Shown: positions 1 through 4,766 of the stretch, one piece after another
Position numbering within the stretch: position 1 is the stretch's first letter
Layout of the letters: the number at the start of each line of letters is the position of its first letter
The notes under the pieces: model-generated
The model's database searches: none
The model's input: the letters and a program-made list of their open reading frames with translations, nothing else
Told to the model about the DNA's origin: nothing
DNA from: CAYFMH01 sp964344775
Lineage (GTDB): Bacteria > Patescibacteriota > Gracilibacteria > UBA4473
Direction of reading: 5' to 3'
DNA length: 11,609 nucleotides
NCBI GenBank assembly: GCA_964344775.1
Contig: CAYFOO010000042.1
Coordinates: 1-11,609 of the forward strand
Program-made: the position numbers and the translations under genes

Positions 1-67
1 CTACCGCACGAAACGTGATGTCGGCTAGGTTCCCAATTGGTGTCGCCACGATGTAAAGTTTTGACAT
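1..67 (-). CDS. rsmI: 16S rRNA (cytidine-2'-O)-methyltransferase RsmI, N-terminal fragment
   Basis: The minus strand opens with ATG at 65-67 and runs off the left edge of the window after 22 codons. The visible peptide begins MSKLYIVATPIGNLADI and continues with TFRAV, the hallmark N-terminus of RsmI (YraL family, tetrapyrrole-methylase fold), where the ATPIGNLxDIT segment forms the first beta strand and the SAM-binding loop. In the family, RsmI 2'-O-methylates C1402 of 16S rRNA in the decoding centre. Only the start can be judged. No Shine-Dalgarno is visible before the ATG. The gene is divergent from purC, sharing a 113-bp gap. The identification rests on a short but very characteristic motif. 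Confidence 0.85.
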   Translation of the reverse strand, partial: MSKLYIVATPIGNLADITFRAV

Positions 68-74
68 GATTTTT

Positions 75-109
75 ACAGTGAACAGCTAGCAACTAACAAC
101 AAGCAACAA
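75..109. repeat. Heptanucleotide tandem repeat, 5 units
   Basis: Five consecutive 7-base units fit RCARCWA (for example GCAACTA, ACAACAA, GCAACAA), becoming cleaner from left to right. The array begins 7 bp upstream of the rsmI ATG. Further right, 115-128 is a second simple heptad, TTAAAAA twice, leading into the purC promoter region. The same 7-base period recurs in other intergenic gaps of this window with different sequences. Confidence 0.6.
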
Positions 110-164
110 AGTTTTTAAAAATTAAAAATTTACAAAATCTATAAAAAACTTAAGGTTCGTACAC

Positions 165-170
165 TATAAT
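165..170 (+). promoter_or_regulatory. purC -10 box (near-leaderless start)
   Basis: A perfect TATAAT lies only 10 nt before the purC ATG at 181, so transcription should begin about 3-4 nt before the start codon. No good -35 is seen at the usual distance (around 142-147 the sequence is TAAAAA). There is no room for a Shine-Dalgarno, so the mRNA is predicted to be leaderless or nearly so. Confidence 0.65.
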
Positions 171-180
171 AATTACTCTC

Positions 181-1161
181 ATGCAAGAAAAAATACAAGC
201 TGCTCTCGCTTCCACGGTCTCAAAAATTGAATGCCCAGGGGCCACCGATCACCACTCCGGAAAAGTCCGAGAAAGCTTTGTCCTGCCAAATGGTAACCGA
301 GCAATCGTCGTCTCAGACAGAGTTTCTGCGTTTGATCTCGTCTGGGGAACTATCCCGTTCAAAGGGCAAGTACTCAATCAAATCGCCGCTTGGTGGTTTC
401 GGAAATTGGATGGCATCGTACCCCATCACCTGATCGACGTACCAGATCCAAATATTTCGCTTGTGAAAAATGTAAAAACACTCCCAGTAGAAATCATTGT
501 ACGAGGCTACCTCACCGGAAGTACAAAAACTTCCTCCTGGTACGCCTACCAAAACCTCGATCGTATGATTTGTGGACTCGAAATGCCAGCAGGAATGAAA
601 AAGAACCAAAAATTCGAAGCTCCGATCATCACTCCTACAACCAAACCAGAATACGGACACGATGAAGCTATTACTCGAGAAGAAATTATCAACCAGGGGT
701 TGGTAAGTGAAGAAATGTACACGCAAGCAGAAGAATATGCACTCAAAATGTTTGCTCTCGGACAAAAAGTAGCCGCCGAGCGAGGAATGATCTTGGTCGA
801 TACGAAATACGAAATGGGAATCGATGCGGATGGCAAACTTATCGTGATCGATGAAGTGCACACACCAGATTCTTCACGCTATTGGGTCGCTGACAGCTAC
901 GAAACTCGCTTCGCAGCCGGAGAAGAACCAGAAGGGCTTGATAAAGAATTCGTACGAGGTATGCTCGTAGCGAAAGGAGTGGATCCTGGAGCTGACCCAG
1001 AGACATTTGATGTATCAGGGTACTTGGATGATGAGATCCGAACTGCTGCCGCAGAGAAGTACATCCAGCTGTATGAAAAAATGACCGGAGAATCGTTTGT
1101 ATTCCCGGAAAATTTGAATGCGAAGGAGCGGATTGAAGAATCTCTAAAAAGCTTGGTATAA
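181..1161 (+). CDS. purC: Phosphoribosylaminoimidazole-succinocarboxamide synthase (SAICAR synthetase)
   Basis: This cytoplasmic purine-biosynthesis enzyme ligates aspartate to CAIR using ATP, giving SAICAR. The 326-residue product has the family's motifs in order: GKVRESF (27-33) in the ATP-binding loop, SDRVSAFD (45-52), IPFKGQVLNQ (58-67), the signature VRGYLTGS (107-114), TPTTK (151-155), the second signature LVDTKYEMG (205-213), and DEVHTPDSSRYW (224-235). It is longer than the roughly 240-residue enzymes of many bacteria and resembles the longer group of about 300 residues. The ATG at 181 is the only sensible start, since it lies 10 nt after a TATAAT and the N-terminal motifs follow directly. 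No other pur gene is in the window. Its convergent neighbours are tRNA-Thr and a zinc-ribbon gene. The identification is firm. Confidence 0.97.
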   Translation: MQEKIQAALASTVSKIECPGATDHHSGKVRESFVLPNGNRAIVVSDRVSAFDLVWGTIPFKGQVLNQIAAWWFRKLDGIVPHHLIDVPDPNISLVKNVKTLPVEIIVRGYLTGSTKTSSWYAYQNLDRMICGLEMPAGMKKNQKFEAPIITPTTKPEYGHDEAITREEIINQGLVSEEMYTQAEEYALKMFALGQKVAAERGMILVDTKYEMGIDADGKLIVIDEVHTPDSSRYWVADSYETRFAAGEEPEGLDKEFVRGMLVAKGVDPGADPETFDVSGYLDDEIRTAAAEKYIQLYEKMTGESFVFPENLNAKERIEESLKSLV

Positions 1162-1192
1162 AAAACAAAAGTCATTCCGGCTTGTCCGGAAT
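1162..1192 (-). terminator. Rho-independent terminator for the minus strand
   Basis: A perfect 7-bp hairpin, ATTCCGG (1174-1180) and CCGGAAT (1186-1192) with a 5-nt loop, is followed on the minus strand by GAC and then TTTTGTTTTTT. It would stop transcription from the tRNA-Thr/zinc-ribbon side. On the plus strand it lacks a downstream U tract, so it is a poor terminator for purC. Confidence 0.55.
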
Positions 1193-1350
1193 CTGATCAA
1201 AGCTGGCCTGCCAACCGACCTGTCCCCCGAAACGTAGTGAAGGGGGAAGTTTGCGTTCAAAACTAAACAGTCCGCCTTCGCATAAAGCTTCGGCGAACAG
1301 CCTTCTTATTCCTGCTCTCCCGAGGACTCGGGATCGTAACAAACGAAGGC
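1193..1350. repeat. Palindrome-dense non-coding segment
   Basis: No credible gene lies here. The stretch contains several inverted repeats: TCCCCC (1223-1228) with GGGGGA (1242-1247), TTCGC (1277-1281) with GCGAA (1293-1297), TCCCGAG (1318-1324) with CTCGGGA (1327-1333), and an outer pair GCCTTCG (1274-1280) with CGAAGGC (1344-1350). Such clusters look like remnants of dispersed palindromic (REP/MITE-like) elements. No second copy is present in this window, so that is inference. Confidence 0.4.
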
Positions 1351-1425
<75 letters not shown>

Positions 1426-1434
1426 GTGGAACGA

Positions 1435-1462
1435 AGTTTATTTTTGGGGTAAAAAAAGTCAA
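1435..1462 (-). promoter_or_regulatory. tRNA-Thr promoter
   Basis: On the minus strand, TTGACT (1457-1462) and TAAACT (1435-1440) are separated by 16 bp, placing the transcription start within a few bases of the tRNA 5' end. The -35 sits directly after the stop codon of the zinc-ribbon gene, so the tRNA can be transcribed independently of it. Confidence 0.5.
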
Positions 1463-1464
1463 TT

Positions 1465-1740
1465 TTACGACTTCTTGATCTCTCCCAACTGTCCCTGATT
1501 CACCTTGTTCACATATTTCCCAGAAACAATCTGAACCGTCGCAATCCGCTCTTTGCAATTTGGGCAAAGAATATCCGTCCCCACCGGAGATTTATCTGAC
1601 TCAAAAATTCGCGTGAAGTCCTCCGCAATTCGATCTCGATGAATTTTTCTGAGACGCCCTTTTCCACATTTCCGATAACGGACGAGTTTTTCACCGCATT
1701 TGCACCAGACCGTGATGATTTTGTACTGAGAAGTTTTCAT
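1465..1740 (-). CDS. Small zinc-ribbon protein of unknown function
   Basis: From ATG at 1738-1740 this encodes 91 residues. An upstream in-frame TTG at 1761 would add seven residues (MWNNLQT) but is less likely. The protein starts MKTSQYKIITVWCKCGEK. It holds a CxC pair near the N-terminus, an RKCGKG turn, a basic middle (RLRKIHRDRI), and a CPNC knuckle about 60 residues in. This spacing suits a small zinc ribbon, with the two cysteine pairs binding one metal. The overall look, with an RYRK-CGKG-RLxKIHRDRI core, is of a conserved small protein rather than noise, but I cannot give it a function. It is divergent from the hydrolase gene (38-bp gap, no Shine-Dalgarno on either side) and lies upstream of tRNA-Thr in the same direction. 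Confidence 0.75.
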   Translation of the reverse strand: MKTSQYKIITVWCKCGEKLVRYRKCGKGRLRKIHRDRIAEDFTRIFESDKSPVGTDILCPNCKERIATVQIVSGKYVNKVNQGQLGEIKKS

Positions 1741-1778
1741 TGTTTGCAAATTGTTCCACAATATTTTATTAATTTTTT

Positions 1779-2492
1779 ATGTCAGAAGAAAGTCCAGATT
1801 TTGAAGGGAAAGTACTTTTTGATAGAGGTAATCCAAATAGAATTTGTGTTTATTCTCACGGGCTAGCAGGGGAAGGAATTCATCCAGATTTTTTGAGATT
1901 TTTTCAGGGAACTGAAGAAAATTTAGCTGCTTTGGCACGAAATGATACAGCTATTTTATCACAAGAAGGAGCTAACGAAAGATATTTAAAGGCTTTTGAA
2001 GATTTTATTCGAGAACTTGCAGCTAAATATCCCGAAGTTAATCTAATTGGAAATAGCTTTGGGACCTACTTATCTTTGCTTTTTGCTTCCAAAACAAAAT
2101 TAAAAGTTAACAAAGTTCTCGGAATTTCTTCTTTGGTCGATCCATTTGGGCTTTTTGAGCGACAAATGAGTTCTTCTATTCCAGGACTAAAAACAAAGCC
2201 AAGAGATGAATTAATTACAATTCCCCTTTTGGAAGGAAAAGATATTGATATTTGTGCGGGAAATATTTGTGATTGGGAAGTAGCGAGGTTAGCACAACAA
2301 AAAATTCAAAGAAGAGCTTTACTGATTTTAGGTGAACTTGATGAGTTCGAAATCCCAGAGTCCTTAAAAATTCTAGCGGCTCAAAATGATTCTGTTGGTT
2401 TTTCTATTATTCCAGGAATGAAACACCGAAATTGGCATGAATTTCGTGAGGTTATTAGCAAGGCCCAAGAATTTTTGTTTTCAAATTCCTAA
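1779..2492 (+). CDS. Alpha/beta-hydrolase fold protein
   Basis: The 237-residue product has the layout of a compact alpha/beta hydrolase. An early HG motif (H27-G28) suits the oxyanion region. The nucleophile elbow is GNSFG with S93, the likely acid is D188 in LGELDEF, and the likely base is H216 in GMKHRNW (H220 is an alternative). There is no signal peptide, so it is probably cytoplasmic. The substrate cannot be told; serine esterases, lipases and peptidase-like hydrolases share this pattern. The gene is visibly more AT-rich than purC or ilvD, for example in its frequent TTT, TTA and AAA codons, which may reflect a different origin. No Shine-Dalgarno precedes the ATG. It converges on nrdB across a 45-bp gap filled by a heptad repeat. 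Confidence 0.85.
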   Translation: MSEESPDFEGKVLFDRGNPNRICVYSHGLAGEGIHPDFLRFFQGTEENLAALARNDTAILSQEGANERYLKAFEDFIRELAAKYPEVNLIGNSFGTYLSLLFASKTKLKVNKVLGISSLVDPFGLFERQMSSSIPGLKTKPRDELITIPLLEGKDIDICAGNICDWEVARLAQQKIQRRALLILGELDEFEIPESLKILAAQNDSVGFSIIPGMKHRNWHEFREVISKAQEFLFSNS

Positions 2493-2502
2493 TTAATTGT
2501 TT

Positions 2503-2537
2503 TCATTCCGCCTTCTACCTTCTGCCTTCATCATTCC
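2503..2537. repeat. Heptanucleotide tandem repeat between hydrolase and nrdB
   Basis: Five 7-base units fill the convergent gap, ending exactly at the nrdB stop codon. The outer two are both TCATTCC and the inner ones are GCCTTCT, ACCTTCT and GCCTTCA. There is no hairpin terminator in this gap. Confidence 0.65.
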
Positions 2538-3566
2538 CTAAAAATCCCACGTTCCATTCATCGAACTTGATTGCGTGTAGTTCACCACGGTGGACTCAAA
2601 GAAATTTGTTTTTTCTGAATTGTTGTCCTGCATGGCCTCCAGATGTTTGTACGGATTTTTGACCACCTCCGGGTAGAGTGGATCCATTTTGAGGAATGAA
2701 ATTCGTTCATTGGCGAGCCATTTGGTGTATTGTTCGGTCGTTTTTGGATTGATCCCGGCAATCTTGTCTCCCAGGATGTGGTTGGTCCATTGGATTTCCT
2801 GATCGACCGCTTTTTTGAACATATCTTTGATCAATTTTTCATCAAACATTTCTGGGAATTCTCGTTTGATTTCTCTGAGAATATTGGCAAAAAGGGCCAC
2901 GTGCGTGAGCTCGTCTCGTCGGATGTAATTGATCATTCGTCCGGTAGCGATCATCTTGCTGTGGTAGCAAAGCGTATCAAAGAAGGCAAATCCGTTATAA
3001 AAATACAGCCCCTCGAGCAGGTAATTCCCGATCAATCCTCGAAAAAAATTGTCATCCGTCGGATTGTCCCAGAAATCTTGGTAAATTTTCCCGATGTATT
3101 CATTTCGTTTGAGCAGCACCTTATCATCCCGCCAAAAGTAGTAGATATCATCTCGTTCTTTGGCATCGACGACAGTTTCGAGAATCGTCGTGTAGCTCTG
3201 AGAATGGATCGCCTCCTGGTAGGATTGGATTGAGAGCAGGAGATTGACCTCCGGAGAGGTAATAAAGTCGGCGAAGTGTGGCAGATTGACCGTCTGGATA
3301 CTGTCGAGGAAGGTCAGGAACGAGATAATCCCTCGAAATCCTTTTTGTTCGGCGGGGCTGAGATTTCGATACATGGTGGCATCGTCTCCCAGGCCGCTGA
3401 CTTTTTCTGGGACCCAGAAGTTTCCGATCATCACCTGGTACATGGATTTGGCCCAGGGGTATTTGACCGCATCGAGATTGAAGAGCCCTGTCACGTTCCC
3501 CTTGATAATGGTACGATTTGCGACAGCGTCATCTCCGGCAGCGTTGAAGATTTGGTTTTGTTTCAT
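2538..3566 (-). CDS. nrdB: Class I ribonucleotide reductase, beta (radical-bearing) subunit
   Basis: NrdB houses the metal centre that generates the radical used by NrdA to reduce ribonucleotides. The 342 residues align with the E. coli-type R2 fold. The metal ligands are D88 (FLDSIQ), E118 and H121 (QEAIHS), E185 (NYLLEGLYF), and E219 and H222 (RRDELTH). The residue four after H121 is Y125, the position of the stable tyrosyl radical, so this looks like a tyrosyl-radical (Ia/Ib-like) enzyme rather than a Phe-type Ic. The C-terminus is MNGTWDF, where the tail that docks on NrdA is expected. The start is ATG 3564-3566, preceded by ACC and a heptad array with no Shine-Dalgarno; TATAAA (3592-3597) is a possible -10. 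It is separated from nrdA by an insertion carrying a partial copy of its own first 22 codons. I found no convincing NrdR box upstream. Confidence 0.97.
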   Translation of the reverse strand: MKQNQIFNAAGDDAVANRTIIKGNVTGLFNLDAVKYPWAKSMYQVMIGNFWVPEKVSGLGDDATMYRNLSPAEQKGFRGIISFLTFLDSIQTVNLPHFADFITSPEVNLLLSIQSYQEAIHSQSYTTILETVVDAKERDDIYYFWRDDKVLLKRNEYIGKIYQDFWDNPTDDNFFRGLIGNYLLEGLYFYNGFAFFDTLCYHSKMIATGRMINYIRRDELTHVALFANILREIKREFPEMFDEKLIKDMFKKAVDQEIQWTNHILGDKIAGINPKTTEQYTKWLANERISFLKMDPLYPEVVKNPYKHLEAMQDNNSEKTNFFESTVVNYTQSSSMNGTWDF

Positions 3567-3569
3567 GGT

Positions 3570-3590
3570 GTTTAGCAGTTAGCGATTAGC
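3570..3590. repeat. Heptanucleotide repeat upstream of nrdB
   Basis: Three 7-base units on the plus strand, GTTTAGC, AGTTAGC and GATTAGC, begin 3 nt upstream of the nrdB ATG. On the coding strand they read GCTAANN. Confidence 0.55.
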
Positions 3591-3660
3591 TTTTATAAAT
3601 TAATTTTTAGTAATTTTTTTACAATTTTTTTAAGGATTTTCGTTTGCATTTTTTTATATT

Positions 3661-3761
3661 TTGGGGTAGCATGTACACACAAATGTCCTTCGGGATCTCT
3701 CCCCGGTAGCTCTGGGGAGGTAAAAAGAGCTCAGAACAGCAATGTTCTGAGTTTTTGTTTT
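3661..3761 (+). ncRNA. Candidate structured RNA or leader (plus strand)
   Basis: Three hairpins lie in a row on the plus strand: a UUCG-capped TCC/GGA stem (3686-3695), CTCCCC (3699-3704) with GGGGAG (3714-3719), and a strong 9-bp terminator stem with a GCAA loop (3730-3751) and a T tract. GGGG at 3663-3666 could compete for the CCCC at 3701-3704. Its 3' end is antisense to the end of the toxin gene. I do not recognise the fold as any known RNA family, and no clear promoter is seen, so an independent RNA is only a possibility. Confidence 0.25.
3721..3761. terminator. Bidirectional rho-independent terminator overlapping the toxin stop codon
   Basis: CTCAGAACA (3730-3738), a GCAA loop, and TGTTCTGAG (3743-3751) form a perfect 9-bp stem. 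The plus strand continues TTTTTGTTTT, and the minus strand continues CTCTTTTTA. The last codons and the TGA stop (3731-3733) of the toxin gene are inside the stem, so on the minus strand it should end the toxin transcript before nrdB. Confidence 0.8.
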
Positions 3762-4147
3762 ATGGTTTTAAATTCTTTTTCTGCAACAATTCCTATATGT
3801 TGAGTAAATCGTTTTTTATCCATTACTCTTACTTGAGAAAGTATGACATGTGAGCTGTTTTTGTATTTTTTATTTTTTTTATCCAACTCAACTTCTTCGA
3901 GCTTGTGATAAAAAGAACTGTTTATTTTTTCTTTACTGGTTAATGCGACAGTAAAAAAAAGATTTCCTACTTTTTTGAGTACGAGTACCGGTCGCAGAAA
4001 TTCATCTTTTCCATCTTGTTCAAATCCTACATTCTTTCCCATTTTCGTGAACCATATTTCTCTAGTATTGATGTATACATTAGGAATATCATGTTTGTGG
4101 ATGTGTTTTTTTTCTTGATTCCAGAGGTCGAAGGTTGAGTCGGTCAT
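3731..4147 (-). CDS. PemK/MazF-type toxin (putative endoribonuclease), no visible antitoxin
   Basis: I choose the ATG at 4145-4147 (138 residues). The frame stays open to 4201, but those extra codons overlap the nrdB-derived leader in another frame and resemble nothing. The N-terminus (FDLWNQEKKHIH) is a helical lead-in. The core follows the PemK/MazF pattern: REIWFTKMGKNVGFE for the first strands, FLRPVLVLKK, a VALTSKEK turn, and SHVILSQVRVMDKKRF. This family cleaves RNA, often at short motifs, and is normally paired with an antitoxin. No antitoxin gene is adjacent, although a 24-codon leader ends 1 nt upstream. There is no Shine-Dalgarno before the ATG. The gene is AT- and lysine-rich, ends inside a terminator hairpin and is the only gene here to use TGA. 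It lies between nrdA and nrdB, suggesting insertion. Activity and substrate are inferred from family only. Confidence 0.8.
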   Translation of the reverse strand: MTDSTFDLWNQEKKHIHKHDIPNVYINTREIWFTKMGKNVGFEQDGKDEFLRPVLVLKKVGNLFFTVALTSKEKINSSFYHKLEEVELDKKNKKYKNSSHVILSQVRVMDKKRFTQHIGIVAEKEFKTIKQKLRTLLF

Positions 4148-4148
4148 G

Positions 4149-4223
4149 TTAAAAAAGGTTGATAATGGTACGATGGGCGACGGTATCGTCACCAGCCGCA
4201 TTAAAGATTTGGTTTTTTTCCAT
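4149..4223 (-). pseudogene. Truncated copy of the nrdB 5' end (24 codons)
   Basis: The minus strand reads ATG (4221-4223) through TAA (4149-4151), giving a 24-residue peptide that begins MEKNQIFNAAGDD. Its first 22 codons match the first 22 of nrdB (start 3566): 17 of 22 residues are identical and 52 of 66 bases by my alignment. Eight codons differ silently (codons 7-13 and 16), so the copy diverged while coding for the same protein. Homology stops after codon 22, and LF plus a stop follow. The stop is separated from the toxin ATG by a single C. It may be a dead nrdB remnant, or a translated leader that delivers ribosomes to the toxin start; the sequence cannot decide. Confidence 0.75.
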
Positions 4224-4226
4224 GGT

Positions 4227-4282
4227 GGTTTAGTTATTAGAACTTAGAGCTTAGAACTTAGAGCTTAGAACTTAGTTTTTAG
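4227..4282. repeat. Heptanucleotide tandem repeat, 8 units
   Basis: Eight uninterrupted 7-base units, each ending TTAG on the plus strand, run from 3 nt upstream of the truncated nrdB start. AACTTAG and AGCTTAG alternate in the middle, with GGTTTAG and TTATTAG at the start-codon end and TTTTTAG at the far end. This is the cleanest heptad array in the window. Confidence 0.75.
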
Positions 4283-4293
4283 AAATTTTTTAC

Positions 4294-4322
4294 AAAAAAA
4301 TTAGGGGGTTGCTCAGGCCCCC
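4294..4322 (-). terminator. Rho-independent terminator after the lipoprotein gene
   Basis: On the minus strand GGGGG (4318-4322) pairs with CCCCC (4304-4308) around a 9-nt loop, followed by TAA and seven T. It lies 22 nt past the lipoprotein stop codon and separates that gene from the toxin region. Confidence 0.7.
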
Positions 4323-4344
4323 AGGTTACTCGGGAAACCGGCTC

Positions 4345-4671
4345 TTAAGGCTGTTCGTCGGCCAGTTCCCACGCGTCTTCGTCCAGGATGTATACTCCGG
4401 CAAGGGCCTTGTCTGCTTTCCAGAGGAAAAGTGCTTTTCTCACACCGCCCCCCACATCCAGGAAAGTCCACTTGCAGAGAGGTTCCTCTCGATAGCCTTT
4501 TCTGTGTAGACATCCCCGAACTTCCGGGTAGTTGGCATCCCCTACTGGTATGAGGGGATACATAGAGGGAATCTTGACTCCCTCCTGAAGCTTGTACGCT
4601 GGTGCGGCACATGCAGCCAAGCTTGCTGCCATTAGTGCCAAACCAAAAATTCTTGAGGAAATCCTTCTCAT
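4345..4671 (-). CDS. Small secreted lipoprotein, unknown family
   Basis: The 108-residue product begins MRRISSRIFG, a basic start, followed by a short hydrophobic run ending in the lipobox LAAC with C21, so signal peptidase II processing and lipid anchoring to the membrane are expected. The mature part of about 88 residues is soluble and has two further cysteines (C54 and C66) that could form a disulfide; I do not recognise it. Unusually for this window the ATG has a strong Shine-Dalgarno, GGAGG, about nine bases upstream, and its own promoter. The coding sequence is GC-richer than the toxin gene and the surrounding spacers. These differences suggest separate acquisition. It lies just downstream of nrdA on the same strand and is closed by a hairpin terminator. 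Confidence 0.75.
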   Translation of the reverse strand: MRRISSRIFGLALMAASLAACAAPAYKLQEGVKIPSMYPLIPVGDANYPEVRGCLHRKGYREEPLCKWTFLDVGGGVRKALFLWKADKALAGVYILDEDAWELADEQP

Positions 4672-4718
4672 TTCCTACTTCCTCCATGTTTCTGATGGTG
4701 GATGATAAGAGCATTTTT

Positions 4719-4747
4719 TTTGTAAGTATTTTATTTGAAAATGTCAA
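4719..4747 (-). promoter_or_regulatory. Lipoprotein gene promoter
   Basis: A perfect TTGACA -35 (4742-4747), a 17-bp spacer and TACAAA as -10 (4719-4724) lie on the minus strand. They give a leader of about 40 nt that contains the GGAGG ribosome-binding site. They lie 20 nt past the nrdA stop codon, so the gene need not depend on nrdA transcription. Confidence 0.5.
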
Positions 4748-4766
4748 ATTTTATTTTATAAATATT

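Noticed and set aside
3567..3700. NrdR boxes upstream of nrdB
   Set aside because: I scanned by eye around TGTACACACAAATGT (about 3672-3686) and found no pair matching the consensus or the 31-32 bp spacing.
4148..4201. Upstream extension of the toxin frame to an ATG at 4201
   Set aside because: These 18 codons overlap the nrdB-derived leader out of frame and resemble nothing. Homologous PemK-type proteins begin near the FDLWN segment, which fits the ATG at 4147.
4227..4282. Heptad array as a CRISPR array
   Set aside because: Units are 7 bases with no spacers, so it is a simple tandem repeat.
4313..4747. 144-aa minus-strand open frame over the lipoprotein gene
   Set aside because: The overlapping frame has a lipobox signal peptide, a strong Shine-Dalgarno and a promoter, while this one has no recognisable feature and runs over the terminator.
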